DNA of 64,000 nucleotides from Occallatibacter gabretensis (GTDB taxonomy: Bacteria > Acidobacteriota > Terriglobia > Terriglobales > Acidobacteriaceae), in the NCBI RefSeq assembly GCF_001449115.1, contig NZ_LAIJ01000009.1, forward strand, positions 1,139,763 to 1,203,762. The letters run 5' to 3'. Made by a program: the position numbers and the translations under genes. Of the stretch, positions 17,275 to 26,491 are shown piece after piece. A model generated the notes under the pieces. That model was not told the DNA's origin. It worked only from the letters and a program-made list of their open reading frames with translations, and searched no databases. Every line of letters begins with the position of its first letter. Position 1 is the stretch's first letter.

Positions 17275-17459
17275 CGCCAACTATTATGGACGCCTTCAAG
17301 GCGCAGGTCGATAGATTTGCGATGCCCTGTTTGCGGTCGCTGCGTCTAACCGCAAGCAGCAGAAACTATCACAGTGCCGGAGCGGGCCATCCGCCTCTTC
17401 CGGCCGGTTTCGCTCCGGTAGACTAGGAGGGTTGGCTTTGTCATTCCTCCCATGCGGTT

Positions 17460-17488
17460 TGGGCAGGGGGACCGCCGTCCAATATAAT
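17460..17488 (+). promoter_or_regulatory. Promoter for bamA
   Basis: A perfect TATAAT at 17483-17488 has a 17-base spacer from TGGGCA (17460-17465), a fair -35. Transcription would start near 17495, which places the correct bamA start downstream of this and rules out the longer frame that begins at 17432. Confidence 0.6.
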
Positions 17489-17584
17489 CGTCTTTCCGCC
17501 TGCGGCCGGACAGAATTTTTGTTTCGTAATGAGGGTGTGCTTATTTTTCCCGTGAAATTGAACTTAGGAACGCAAGACGACGGC

Positions 17585-20539
17585 ATGTGCTCGCCGCAGG
17601 GTCCGGGCCCGGTTTCCTTCCCGGTCTCGCATCCGGTGCAGAACCTGCACATCTCCTTTTCTACCCGCGTCGCATGCCGCCTCACGGCGCGCCTGCTCGC
17701 GCTCATTCTTCTCGTTTTTGCCGTTGGGGCCGTTTTCGCGCAGAGCACCGGCCAGACCGTCGAACAGATTCGCGTCATCGGTAACCGTCGTATCCCCAAG
17801 GAGACGGTTCTCGCACGCCTCTTTACCCACGTCGGCGATCAGTACGACCCTGTCTCCATTGAGCGTGACTTCAATTCGCTTTGGAATACCGGCTACTTTG
17901 AAAACCTCCGCATTGAGCGCGAGGATTCCGAGAAGGGCGTCATCCTGAACGTCTACGTGCAGGAAAAGCCCACCATCCGCGAAATCAACTACAAGGGCAA
18001 CAACTCCGTCTCGAACTCCGACATTCTGGACCGCTTCAAGAAGGAAAAGGTCTCGCTTTCGGTGGAAAGTCAGTATGACCCCACCAAGATCAAGCGCGCT
18101 GAGGCGGTTATCCGGGCGCTGCTCGCCGAGCACGGCCACCAGTTTGCGACCATCAAGACGGAAGTGAAGAACATTCCGCCGGCCTCTGTACAGGTCAACT
18201 TCAATATCAAGGAAGGCCCCACGGTCAAAGTCGGCCAGATCCGCTTTACCGGCAACACGCACGTCAGCTCGCTGCTGCTGCGTCGCGCCATGGCTAACCT
18301 CAAGCCGGTCGGCATTCCTTACTCCATCTTTCTTGAAAACCTCTTCCCCAAGACCTTCGACTCCTCCAAGCTTGAAGAAGACTCCGAGCGCGTTCGCCAG
18401 GCATACCGCGACAAAGGCTACGCCAATGCCGCCGTTGAAGAGCCGCACACGCAGATACGCGACGAAGGCGGCCTGAACCTCTTCACCTTCCGCCCCAACA
18501 AGGGCAAGCGTGTCGACATCCTCATGCCCATCGAGGAAGGCGCGCGCTACCGGCTCGGCTCCATCACCTTTACAGGCAACAAGGCTGTCAGCAACACCAA
18601 AGCGCTCCGCTCCACCTTCGCCATCAAGGACGGAGACTGGTTCAGCGCCACGGTCATGCAAAAAGGCCTCGAGAACCTGAAGAAGGCCTACGGTCAGCTC
18701 GGCTACATCAACTTCGGCGCAATCCCCACTCCCAAGTACGACGACACCAATCACACCGTTTCGCTCAACATTGACATCGATGAGGGCAAGCCCTTCTATG
18801 TTTCCCGCATCGAGTTCACCGGCAACAGCACCACCCGCGACAAGGTCATCCGCCGCGAGCTGATGCTGGAAGAAGGCCAGGTCTACAACTCCAATCTCTG
18901 GGAGTACAGCCTGCTCCGCCTCAACCAGCTTGAATACTTTGAGCCGCTCAAGGTGGAGCAGGACTCTGAAGCGCACCAGGATACCGAGGCCGGCACTGTC
19001 GATCTGCTCCTCAAGGTCAAAGAGAAGGGCAAGAATTCTATTGGCCTGAACGGCGGTATCAGCGGCCTTTCGGGAGCCTTCCTCGGCGTCAACTATCAGA
19101 CCAATAACTTCCTCGGCCTCGGTGAAACACTCAGCCTGCAGGGCAACCTCGGCAACGTCAGCCGCCAGTTCCTCTTCGGCTTCACGCAGCCCTACTTCCG
19201 CAACCGCCCGCTGAACTTCGGCTTCCAGGTCTTTGATACCAAGCAGGACTACAACGCCGCTAAGAACTACCAGGCAACGACGGGCCTTTCAGCCAACCTG
19301 AGCGCGGCGCAGCAGTCCCTCACGCAGAACTATAACCAGTCATCTAAGGGCTTTAACCTCTCCATCGGCTATCCGCTCAAGCGGCATAACTTCCAGCGCC
19401 TGGGCTTTACCTATTCGTTCACCAATTCGGACATCACGGCCTTCAGCACGGCCTCGTCGACCTACTTCCAGACCATCAGCTTCCGGTCCGGCATCCAGGG
19501 ATCGAATGCGCTCACCGGCATTGTCAACAGCTCTGCCTCGTTCACCTATGTCTACAACACGGTGAACAATCCTCAGAAGCCGCGCACCGGCAAGGAATAC
19601 ACGGCGGCCTTCCAGTTCTCCGGCATCGGCGGCAATCTGCGTTACTTCTCGCCTGCCGTGGCTTACAAGAGCTACCGCTCCATGCACTACCTGACGCCGC
19701 GCGCGGATGGCCGCAACGTTCTGGCACTTCGTGCGCAGCTGGCTTACATTCAGGGCTTCGGCGGAGACGTCGCTCCGCCCAACAACCGCTTCTACTCCGG
19801 TGGTGAGGCCGACTTGCGCGGCTTCGATATCCGCGGAGCGACGCCCTACGGCTACATCCCCAATCGCGTCAACGTACAGCTCACCAACCCAGACGGTACC
19901 TGCGTTCCGCGTGATCCCACAAATCCGCAGCTTAACCAGTGCATTCAGGTGCCCGTTCCGATCTACGGCATCGTCTCCGTCGGCGGCGACACCAATCTCA
20001 GCGCCAACGCTGAGTACCGCATTCCCATCGCCGGCCCGGTCACCTTCTCCTTCTTTGATGACTTCGGTATTGACGCAGCCACCAACCGCGGCCAGCTCAA
20101 GCAGAGCCCCGAGGGCTTCGCCTCCCTCACCGCTCCGCTGTACGGCTGCCCGGTTTATAACAACGGCTCCTGCCAGGGCGGCATACCGGGCTCGCAGGTC
20201 GGCTTCGTCCGCGATATTCACCCCGTTGCCGGAACCAACTTCGTTCCTCGTATGTCGGTCGGCGGCGAGATCTCCGTCATCATGCCGATCATCAACGCGC
20301 CCTTCCGGCTCTACTACGCATATAACCCGCTCCGTCTCTATGAGCGGCCTTACTGCAACTCGGTTCTCTCCACCGGAAAGAACATGTCCTGCTCCGCGCA
20401 GCTCATCACCCGCGACATGTTCCCGCCGGGCGGCGCGGGCGACTACACCTACTCGGAAGTCATCGCAGGGTACGGCGCGCAGAACCTCTTCCGCGAACCT
20501 CGCAAGACTTTCCGCCTGACGGTCTCCACCACGTTCTAA
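17585..20539 (+). CDS. bamA: Outer membrane protein assembly factor BamA
   Basis: A 984-residue Omp85 protein. After a signal peptide (hydrophobic core RLLALILLVFAVGAVFAQ, about residues 33-50) come repeated POTRA domains, seen as IRVIGNRRIPKETV, INYKGNNSVSNSDIL, IRFTGNTHVSSLLL, ITFTGNKAVSNTKAL and IEFTGNSTTRDKVI: five in all. The beta-barrel follows, with GGEADLRGFDIRG as the conserved VRGF-like motif and a terminal Phe (FRLTVSTTF). The start is uncertain: ATG 17585 or GTG 17552 both lie after the promoter. At about 980 residues it is longer than the E. coli protein (810), mostly through insertions in barrel loops. Skp-like genes follow. Confidence 0.93.
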   Translation: MCSPQGPGPVSFPVSHPVQNLHISFSTRVACRLTARLLALILLVFAVGAVFAQSTGQTVEQIRVIGNRRIPKETVLARLFTHVGDQYDPVSIERDFNSLWNTGYFENLRIEREDSEKGVILNVYVQEKPTIREINYKGNNSVSNSDILDRFKKEKVSLSVESQYDPTKIKRAEAVIRALLAEHGHQFATIKTEVKNIPPASVQVNFNIKEGPTVKVGQIRFTGNTHVSSLLLRRAMANLKPVGIPYSIFLENLFPKTFDSSKLEEDSERVRQAYRDKGYANAAVEEPHTQIRDEGGLNLFTFRPNKGKRVDILMPIEEGARYRLGSITFTGNKAVSNTKALRSTFAIKDGDWFSATVMQKGLENLKKAYGQLGYINFGAIPTPKYDDTNHTVSLNIDIDEGKPFYVSRIEFTGNSTTRDKVIRRELMLEEGQVYNSNLWEYSLLRLNQLEYFEPLKVEQDSEAHQDTEAGTVDLLLKVKEKGKNSIGLNGGISGLSGAFLGVNYQTNNFLGLGETLSLQGNLGNVSRQFLFGFTQPYFRNRPLNFGFQVFDTKQDYNAAKNYQATTGLSANLSAAQQSLTQNYNQSSKGFNLSIGYPLKRHNFQRLGFTYSFTNSDITAFSTASSTYFQTISFRSGIQGSNALTGIVNSSASFTYVYNTVNNPQKPRTGKEYTAAFQFSGIGGNLRYFSPAVAYKSYRSMHYLTPRADGRNVLALRAQLAYIQGFGGDVAPPNNRFYSGGEADLRGFDIRGATPYGYIPNRVNVQLTNPDGTCVPRDPTNPQLNQCIQVPVPIYGIVSVGGDTNLSANAEYRIPIAGPVTFSFFDDFGIDAATNRGQLKQSPEGFASLTAPLYGCPVYNNGSCQGGIPGSQVGFVRDIHPVAGTNFVPRMSVGGEISVIMPIINAPFRLYYAYNPLRLYERPYCNSVLSTGKNMSCSAQLITRDMFPPGGAGDYTYSEVIAGYGAQNLFREPRKTFRLTVSTTF

Positions 20540-20540
20540 A

Positions 20541-20640
20541 GGCAGGGACAAGGGAAGAGGGATAAGGCATAAAAAGCAAGGGCGCAGCGAGTGCTGTGCC
20601 CTTTGCTTTTGCTTTCTAATTCCCTAATTCCTGTTCCCTA
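20541..20640. repeat. Nested inverted repeat between bamA and ompH
   Basis: A central stem-loop (20571-20612) is flanked by outer arms made of degenerate words: CAGGGACAAGGGAAGAGGGA on the left, and on the right the reverse complement of a similar series, read as TTCCCTAATTCCTGTTCCCT. The arms can pair imperfectly over about 45 bases. Similar architecture is seen at 59212-59375 and 61491-61566. Confidence 0.6.
20571..20612 (+). terminator. Hairpin terminator after bamA
   Basis: The arm AAAGCAAGGGCGCAG pairs with CTGTGCCCTTTGCTTT around a CGAGTG loop, with one mismatch and one bulge; the right arm is T-rich and runs into TTTTGCTTT. It begins about 32 bases after the bamA stop. Confidence 0.65.
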
Positions 20641-20666
20641 TTCCCTGAATTTAACGCTTCCCCCCT

Positions 20667-20695
20667 TTGACGCCCCTACCTCAGCCTCATATAAT
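20667..20695 (+). promoter_or_regulatory. Strong sigma-70 promoter for the ompH/skp pair
   Basis: TTGACG (20667-20672), a 17-base spacer and a perfect TATAAT (20690-20695). Transcription would begin near 20702, giving a leader of about 160 bases before the first ompH gene. The leader contains a small hairpin, CGGAGC/GCTCCG, at 20799-20819. The skp genes can thus be expressed apart from bamA. Confidence 0.85.
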
Positions 20696-20861
20696 CCCCT
20701 CAGTAAGTTCTTGCTGTGTGTGCCGTCTGTGTCTTTGCCGTTAGCGTCACTTCTGACGCATCGCCTTCCCTGAAGACCAGCACGTTTCAGAGGCAGTTCG
20801 GAGCCTTTTTCGCGCTCCGACGTCCAAACTGCAGGAACGATATAAGGAGTTTTTGATTCGC

Positions 20862-21509
20862 ATGAAGCGTGTATCCGCAATTGCCGCTGTTTTCGGCGCA
20901 GCTCTTACCATGGGAGCAGCCGGAAACGTCACTGCCCAGACCCCTGCCGCCGCGCCCGCTCCGGCATCCGCCAAGGTTGCCGTCATCGCCTTCCAGACCG
21001 CTGTTACGGCCACCAACGAGTTCCAGCGTGACTTCGGGGACGTGCAGAAGAAGTTTGAGCCTCAGCGCACCCAGCTTCAGACGCTGAGCACGGAAGTGGA
21101 TACGCTGACCAAGCAGCTTCAGGCCCAGGGCTCTAACCTGAGCGATGCAGAACGCGCGAACCGCGCCAAGAGCATCGATGACAAGAAGAAGCAGGCTCAG
21201 CGCCTCGCAGAAGATGCCCAGAACGATTATCAGCAGGCCATCCAGGAGACCTTCGGCAAGGTCGCGCAGAAGGTGGACGAACTCCTGCAGGGCTATTCCA
21301 AGCAGCAAGGCTTTACCCTCGTGATCGACGAGTCGCAGGATCAGCAGCAGGCTCCGCTGGTGCTCTACCGCGCTGATACCGTGGACATCACCAAGGTCGT
21401 TGTGGATGCTTACAACGTCAAGTCCGGCGTGCCGGCGCCCCCGCCGCAGGCCCCCAACGCCCCGGCACCCACCGTCCGCCCCGCCGCCAAGACGCCGCCG
21501 GCCAAGTAA
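20862..21509 (+). CDS. OmpH/Skp-family periplasmic chaperone, copy 1
   Basis: A 215-residue exported protein: Sec signal MKRVSAIAAVFGAALTMGAAG ending near VTAQ, then an Ala/Pro linker, a beta strand KVAVIAFQTAVTATNEFQRDFGDV typical of Skp, a long charged coiled coil (about 60-145), and the second half of the small beta body KVDELLQGYSKQQGFTLVID. Skp trimers hold unfolded outer-membrane proteins for BamA, which is encoded just upstream. The C-terminus adds a Pro/Ala-rich tail of about 28 residues (SGVPAPPPQAP...), absent from E. coli Skp. AAGGAG at 20844-20849 precedes the ATG by 12 bases, a slightly long spacing. Confidence 0.86.
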   Translation: MKRVSAIAAVFGAALTMGAAGNVTAQTPAAAPAPASAKVAVIAFQTAVTATNEFQRDFGDVQKKFEPQRTQLQTLSTEVDTLTKQLQAQGSNLSDAERANRAKSIDDKKKQAQRLAEDAQNDYQQAIQETFGKVAQKVDELLQGYSKQQGFTLVIDESQDQQQAPLVLYRADTVDITKVVVDAYNVKSGVPAPPPQAPNAPAPTVRPAAKTPPAK

Positions 21510-21531
21510 CTGTGCCGCAGCTTCAGCGCCG

Positions 21532-21565
21532 CCCCGGAAAGCCATATCGGTTTTCCGGGGTTTCG
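21532..21565 (+). terminator. Hairpin between the two ompH genes
   Basis: A nine-bp stem, CCCCGGAAA (21532-21540) with TTTCCGGGG (21552-21560), with a loop of about 11 bases and a short T run (TTTCG). It could lower expression of the second copy relative to the first by partial termination. Confidence 0.5.
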
Positions 21566-21621
21566 CTTACGCGGTTCGCCAAATCTGAGTCCAAGCAGTT
21601 TTCAAGGAGTTCTCAACCGAA

Positions 21622-22290
21622 ATGAAGCGTACGATTGCACTTGCCGCGCTGGCGGTTTCCAGCTTGTCTTTCGCCCCCGCTCTAATACAAGCGCAGACGC
21701 CCGCTGCCCCGCTTCCAGGCGCCACCGGCTCAGCCGCGGCCATAACTCCCACTGGCTCTTCGCAGATCGCAATCATAGCCTTTGAAGTTGCCGTCAGCAG
21801 AACCAATGAGTTTCAGCTCAAGCTAGCCGATCTGCAGAAGAAGTGGGGACCCAGGCAGCAGCAGCTCAAGACCGCCGGCGACGATCTGGACAACCAGACC
21901 AAGCAGCTGCAGGCTCAGGCCGACAAGCTTTCTGAAACCGAGCGCGCCACCCGTACCAAGGCCCTTGAAGACAAACGCAAGGAACTCCAGCGCTCCTTTG
22001 AAGATGCCCGCAACCAGTATCAGCAGGATATGCAGGGGGCTCTCGCCGGCGTACAGGAGAAGTTCTTTGATGTCATGCGCGAATATGTAGAGAAGAACGG
22101 CTACACTCTGGTGCTGAACATTTCTCCTCAGAATTCGCCGGTAATGTACAGCATTGACTCCACCGACATTACCGCTCCCGTGGTCACGGCCTACAACGTG
22201 AAATCCGGGGTTCCGGCGCCTCCGCAGCCTGCAGCTTCCGCACCCGCAGCGCCCAGGCCCGCAACTCCTAAACCCGCGCCCAAACAGTAG
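21622..22290 (+). CDS. OmpH/Skp-family periplasmic chaperone, copy 2
   Basis: A 222-residue paralogue of the previous gene with its own signal peptide (MKRTIALAALAVSSLSFAPALIQAQ). QIAIIAFEVAVSRTNEFQLKLADLQKKWGP matches the start of copy 1, followed by the coiled coil and VEKNGYTLVLNISPQ. The endings are strikingly alike: both have the run VTAYNVKSGVPAPP / VDAYNVKSGVPAPP and then a Pro/Ala/Lys tail. The shared tail suggests it is functional, perhaps for contact with the outer membrane or peptidoglycan (inference). AAGGAG stands at 21603-21608. Confidence 0.86.
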   Translation: MKRTIALAALAVSSLSFAPALIQAQTPAAPLPGATGSAAAITPTGSSQIAIIAFEVAVSRTNEFQLKLADLQKKWGPRQQQLKTAGDDLDNQTKQLQAQADKLSETERATRTKALEDKRKELQRSFEDARNQYQQDMQGALAGVQEKFFDVMREYVEKNGYTLVLNISPQNSPVMYSIDSTDITAPVVTAYNVKSGVPAPPQPAASAPAAPRPATPKPAPKQ

Positions 22291-22644
22291 TTTAGAAACC
22301 TATTTGGGTTGATTCAGAGCCGGAGCCGAGACGCATTTTAGCGCCTCGGCTCCGGTCTCGCATTTAGGAGGATTTTTCTCTCTCAGCGCAAGCTCCAGCC
22401 TGTGGAAAAATTGTGAATAAGCATTTGGGCGTTCCCGAATTTTTCCTGTAATTTCTTCTTGCCAAGTAATATCAGATTCTGTTAATACACGTAAGTCCTT
22501 ATTTATCTTAGAAAAATCATCTTTTGCACCTCTGCGCTGGCACTTGTTGCCCACTTTGAGCAAATTCCCACTTTCGGAACGCTTTCCACAGATGGCAATA
22601 AACGACTTCTGACGGCAACACGCATCCGCGCGACCGAAAACCGG
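22291..22644. other. Gene-free A+T-rich gap between ompH copy 2 and lepA
   Basis: Convergent gap of 354 bases. It holds the terminator hairpin at 22320-22355; the rest is A+T-rich with no credible gene. An 87-codon frame on the minus strand has no ribosome binding site or recognisable family. Two DnaA-box-like words (TGTGGAAAA, TTTCCACAG) occur, but without the clustering of an origin. Confidence 0.6.
22320..22355. terminator. Hairpin terminator after ompH copy 2
   Basis: An 11-bp perfect stem, CCGGAGCCGAG with CTCGGCTCCGG, around a 14-base loop, 30 bases after the stop. No T run follows at once, so it may act as an mRNA end-protecting or bidirectional structure. Confidence 0.55.
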
Positions 22645-24456
22645 CTATTTTTGCTGGTCTTCGCCCAGGCGAAGCACGGCCAGAAACGCCTCCTGCGGAA
22701 TGTCCACCTTCCCAATCCGCTTCATGCGCTTCTTGCCTTCTTTCTGTTTTTCGAGCAGTTTGCGCTTTCTCGATATGTCACCGCCGTAACATTTGGCGAG
22801 AACATTTTTTCTCAGCGCGCTCACCGTCTCGCGGGCCACAATCTTTGCGCCGATCGCCGCCTGAATCGCAACCTCAAACTGCTGCCTTGGAATCAGTTCC
22901 CGCATCTTCGCCACCAGCGCCTTGCCACGCTCGTAGGCAAAGTCCCGGTGCACGATAATCGACAGCGCATCCACCGGTTCGCCCGAGACCAGAATGTCCA
23001 TCTTCACCATCGGCGAAACCCACGACCCGGCGAGCTGATAATCCAGCGACGCATATCCACGCGAAACCGACTTCAGCCGATCATAAAAGTCCAGAACGAT
23101 CTCGTTCAGCGGAAGTTCATATGTCAGCAACACCCGCGTCGGCGTAGCGTACTCAAAGTTCAGTTGCTTGCCGCGCTTCTCTTCCACCAGCTTCAGAATT
23201 CCGCCAACATACTCTTCGTTTGTCAGAATCTGCGCCTTGATCACCGGCTCGCGGATGCTCTCGATATTCGTCGGCTCCGGCCAGCGTGAAGGATTGTCGA
23301 CATCCAATTCGCTTCCATCTGTCAGCGTGATCTGGTACCGCACGCCCGGCGCCGTCGTAATCAGCTCCAGCTCGTACTCGCGTTCCAGCCGTTCCTGAAT
23401 GATCTCCATGTGCAGCAGGCCCAGAAAGCCGCATCGAAACCCGAAGCCCAAAGCTGCGGAGCTCTCCGGTTCAAAGAAGAAGGACGAATCATTCAGCCGC
23501 AGCTTCTCAAGCGCATCTCTCAGCAGCGTGTGCTCATGCGAATCCACGGTGTACAGCCCGGAGAAGACCATCGGCTTGAGTTCTTCAAAGCCCGGCAACT
23601 GTGCAAGAGCAGGCTCAGCATCATCCGTTACAGTGTCGCCAATCTTCGTGTCGCTCACGGTCTTGATCGTGGCCACAAAAAATCCGACCTCGCCCGCGCT
23701 CAACTGCGCAATCTCAACCGGCTTAGGCGTCAGCACGCCCATTGATTCCACGTCGAATGCCTTGCTGATCGACATGAGCCGAATCCGCTGTCCTTTACGC
23801 ATCGTTCCCTGCATCACGCGTACCAGCACCACCACGCCGCGATAGGGATCAAACCACGAGTCGAAAATAAGCGCCTGCAGCGGAGCATTCGGATCGCCTG
23901 TCGGCGGCGGCAGCCGATGCACAATCGCCTCCAGCACCTCCGCCACGCCCTGCCCAGTCTTCGCGCTTACAGGAATCGCATCCGTCGCATCGAGGCCGAC
24001 AGCCTGCTCAATCGCCTCCTGCGTACGCAAAATATCCGCGGAAGGCAGATCGATCTTGTTGATCACGGGAATAATTTCGAGCCCGTGATGGATCGCCAGG
24101 TACGCATTCGCCAGCGTCTGTGCTTCCACGCCTTGGCTCGCGTCTACCACCAGCAACGCGCCCTCGCATGAGGACAGCGAGCGCGAAACCTCGTAACTGA
24201 AGTCCACATGCCCTGGCGTGTCGATCAGATTGAGCTGATACGTCTGTCCGTCCTTCGCCTTGTACATCATCCGCACGGCGTGGGCCTTGATCGTAATGCC
24301 GCGCTCGCGCTCAAGATCCATCGCATCCAGCACCTGCGCCTGCATTTCGCGCTGGGTCAGCGAGCCTGTCAGTTCAAGCAGGCGATCAGAAAGCGTCGAC
24401 TTACCATGGTCGATGTGGGCAATGATGGCGAAGTTGCGTAAGAGGCGAGATTCCAT
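22645..24456 (-). CDS. lepA: Elongation factor 4 (LepA), back-translocating GTPase
   Basis: A 603-residue translational GTPase. G1 is [14 protein letters not shown] (13-26), G3 is [16 protein letters not shown], and G4 is INKIDLP. The domain order G, II, III, V-like and the LepA-specific C-terminal domain is complete, ending in the highly conserved [20 protein letters not shown] and [20 protein letters not shown]. It acts on stalled or mistranslocated ribosomes. Length and motifs are normal for the family (about 600). The gene is monocistronic, between convergent ompH and a divergent transglycosylase. Confidence 0.98.
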   Translation of the reverse strand: MESRLLRNFAIIAHIDHGKSTLSDRLLELTGSLTQREMQAQVLDAMDLERERGITIKAHAVRMMYKAKDGQTYQLNLIDTPGHVDFSYEVSRSLSSCEGALLVVDASQGVEAQTLANAYLAIHHGLEIIPVINKIDLPSADILRTQEAIEQAVGLDATDAIPVSAKTGQGVAEVLEAIVHRLPPPTGDPNAPLQALIFDSWFDPYRGVVVLVRVMQGTMRKGQRIRLMSISKAFDVESMGVLTPKPVEIAQLSAGEVGFFVATIKTVSDTKIGDTVTDDAEPALAQLPGFEELKPMVFSGLYTVDSHEHTLLRDALEKLRLNDSSFFFEPESSAALGFGFRCGFLGLLHMEIIQERLEREYELELITTAPGVRYQITLTDGSELDVDNPSRWPEPTNIESIREPVIKAQILTNEEYVGGILKLVEEKRGKQLNFEYATPTRVLLTYELPLNEIVLDFYDRLKSVSRGYASLDYQLAGSWVSPMVKMDILVSGEPVDALSIIVHRDFAYERGKALVAKMRELIPRQQFEVAIQAAIGAKIVARETVSALRKNVLAKCYGGDISRKRKLLEKQKEGKKRMKRIGKVDIPQEAFLAVLRLGEDQQK

Positions 24457-24663
24457 TCTGTAGGTGTGGTGAACATTTCCCGCGGCAGAGACCGCGTCTC
24501 AAGTTGTGCGGATTGATTCCGCTCAGCGTCAAATACTGGGGTCGCTCACATCGGGCGGCCGCGTTTTCGGCGCTTTTTCGAGCAGTTCTCCCTTGCCATA
24601 GCTTATCATCGGCAGAGGGTCATCCCGCGCTTACAGAGGAAGAGCCACGCAGTACCGAGACGC

Positions 24664-26364
24664 ATGAAGGGGTTTTTTTTGAGCAGGATTTTTGGCGCAG
24701 GATCTTTCTTTTTGCCTGCCGTCCGCAGAGCGCTTGTGGCCCTCGCCACGCTTGCATCCCTGTCCGCGGTCCCTTGCTTTTCGCAGCAGGCTCTTTCGCA
24801 ACAGGCCCTGCATCAGCAGCAGCTCCAGCAACTCATCCAGCAGGTCAATGCAGCGTACGCCGCAGGCGACGCCGATTACCGCAAAGGCCGTCTCGCGGAA
24901 GCCAAAGTCGAGTTCGATCACGCAGTGGATATCATGCTCTCCAGCGGCTTCGACATCAAGAGCGATCCCGCGCTTGAGGCCGTCTTCAACCGCATCGTCG
25001 ATAACATCAACGGCCTTGAGATGGATGCGCTGAAAGAAGGCAACGGTTTTGCTCCCCGCGTTGAACCTACACCCGCCGATGTGGCCAGCGACGTCACCTT
25101 CGGCACAGTAGACCCCAACATCCTCGCCAAAGCCAAGACACAGCTCGCGACCACCAAGTCCGATCTTCCGATGGTGGTCAACGACTACGTCGCCACATTC
25201 ATCAACTTCTTCGCCAACACCACCAAGGGACACAACACGCTTCTGCACTCCTTCCAGCGCGCAGGCCGCTATCGCGCCATGATTCAGCGTGTCATGGCGG
25301 AAGAAGGCGTACCGCAGGATCTCATCTATCTGGCTGTAGCAGAATCCAGCTTCAATCCTCGCGCCATGAATCCAAAGTCACGCGCCGGTGGCATGTGGCA
25401 GTTCATGCCCGTTGGGGAATACGGTCTGGAGCGCAACACTTTTGTGGATGAGCGCTTTGATCCTGAGAAGTCCACGCGTGCCTATGCGCGCTACATGAAG
25501 TTTCTCTACAATCAGCTCGGCGACTGGTACCTTGCCATGGCCGCCTACGACTGGGGTGCGGGCAACGTGCAGCGCGCCGTGCAGAAGACCGGCTACGCCG
25601 ATTTCTGGGAACTCTACAAGCGCAACAATCTTCCCGGCGAAACCAAGAACTATGTGCCGGAAATTCTTGCCGCCATCATCATCGCCAACAATCCAGTGCA
25701 ATACGGCTTTGATGAAGTCACGCTCGATCCACCCGTGCTCACCGATACGGTTACGGTGAGCTACTCTCTCGATCTGCGCCTCATATCGGACGTCGTCAAT
25801 GCGCCCATCGATGAGATTCAGGCGCTCAATCCCAGCCTGCTGCGCATGAGCACGCCACCCGGCGCGTCCTTTGATCTGCGTCTGCCCGCCGGTACCGCCG
25901 ATCTTTTTCAGAAGCGCATCGCGCTCATTCCCGAGCCGCATCGCAGCGCATGGCGTTACCATCGCGTGGCCGCCGATGATACGCTCGCCACCGTTGCCCA
26001 CACCTATCGCATCAGCGAGAGCGAGCTTGCCGAAGCGAATCAGTTGCGTGAAGGCCAGACCCTTGCAGGCGTTGATGGATTGGTGGTGCCACTGGCTCCC
26101 GTCGTCGAGCGCACTGCTCATGCCTCGCTCTATACAGCGCGTCGCGGTGACACGCTTGTCTCTATTGCCGATCGATTCGGCGTCTCGCTCGATCAGCTTC
26201 GGCGCTGGAACAGCATTGCCGCAGGCGTCAGCATTGCTCCCGGCCGCAAGCTGCACATTGCCGAGCCTGCTTCCGCTTCGCAGTCGCACCATGTAGGCAC
26301 CGCTTCTTCTGCAACCCGAAATGGGAACCCACAGCCGAAGAAGAAGAAGCAGACCCAAAAATAA
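24664..26364 (+). CDS. MltD-type membrane-bound lytic transglycosylase with LysM domains
   Basis: A 566-residue exported murein hydrolase. Residues 1-40 form a signal; a Gln-rich stretch follows (ALSQQALHQQQLQQLIQQ). The SLT domain spans about 200-325 with catalytic Glu227 in YLAVAESSFNPRAMN, then GGMWQFMP and AYDWGAGNVQRAV. Two LysM domains come last: YHRVAADDTLATVAHTYRIS (about 436) and YTARRGDTLVSIADRFGVS (about 490). It cleaves glycan strands to 1,6-anhydro ends in the periplasm. The extra N-terminal region of about 160 residues has TPR-like character (AGDADYRKGRLAEAKVEFD). Confidence 0.93.
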   Translation: MKGFFLSRIFGAGSFFLPAVRRALVALATLASLSAVPCFSQQALSQQALHQQQLQQLIQQVNAAYAAGDADYRKGRLAEAKVEFDHAVDIMLSSGFDIKSDPALEAVFNRIVDNINGLEMDALKEGNGFAPRVEPTPADVASDVTFGTVDPNILAKAKTQLATTKSDLPMVVNDYVATFINFFANTTKGHNTLLHSFQRAGRYRAMIQRVMAEEGVPQDLIYLAVAESSFNPRAMNPKSRAGGMWQFMPVGEYGLERNTFVDERFDPEKSTRAYARYMKFLYNQLGDWYLAMAAYDWGAGNVQRAVQKTGYADFWELYKRNNLPGETKNYVPEILAAIIIANNPVQYGFDEVTLDPPVLTDTVTVSYSLDLRLISDVVNAPIDEIQALNPSLLRMSTPPGASFDLRLPAGTADLFQKRIALIPEPHRSAWRYHRVAADDTLATVAHTYRISESELAEANQLREGQTLAGVDGLVVPLAPVVERTAHASLYTARRGDTLVSIADRFGVSLDQLRRWNSIAAGVSIAPGRKLHIAEPASASQSHHVGTASSATRNGNPQPKKKKQTQK

Positions 26365-26491
26365 TCAGGACGAAACTCAATACATACTTGTCACTCATGG
26401 GTGTTTGAGTGCAAGCTATTGCATGAATGGCTTGTGCATGTTACTGCGAGCCAGAGAATCGGGTACAGCGCCAGACGCTGGAGGCAATGTG

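Noticed and set aside
17564..18976. Long open frame (470 codons) on the minus strand across the bamA POTRA region
   Set aside because: It is an antisense shadow of a well-supported BamA frame; composition (Val/Asp/Ala-rich runs) follows from codon bias, and no family is recognisable.
19340..20551. Minus-strand frame of 403 codons across the bamA barrel
   Set aside because: Same reason: antisense of a verified gene, no ribosome binding site, no recognisable domain.
22300..22563. 87-codon minus-strand frame after ompH copy 2
   Set aside because: No ribosome binding site, overlaps the terminator hairpin, no family likeness.
22380..22610. DnaA-box-like words TGTGGAAAA, TTGTGAATAA and TTTCCACAG suggesting a replication origin
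   Set aside because: Only three imperfect matches, no box cluster, no dnaA, dnaN or gidA nearby; expected by chance in an A+T-rich gap.
26321..26491. Longer N-terminus for the histone-like protein
   Set aside because: The extra residues (including a Cys/Met-rich MNGLCMLLRARES) have no ribosome binding site, whereas GGAGG sits correctly before 26492.
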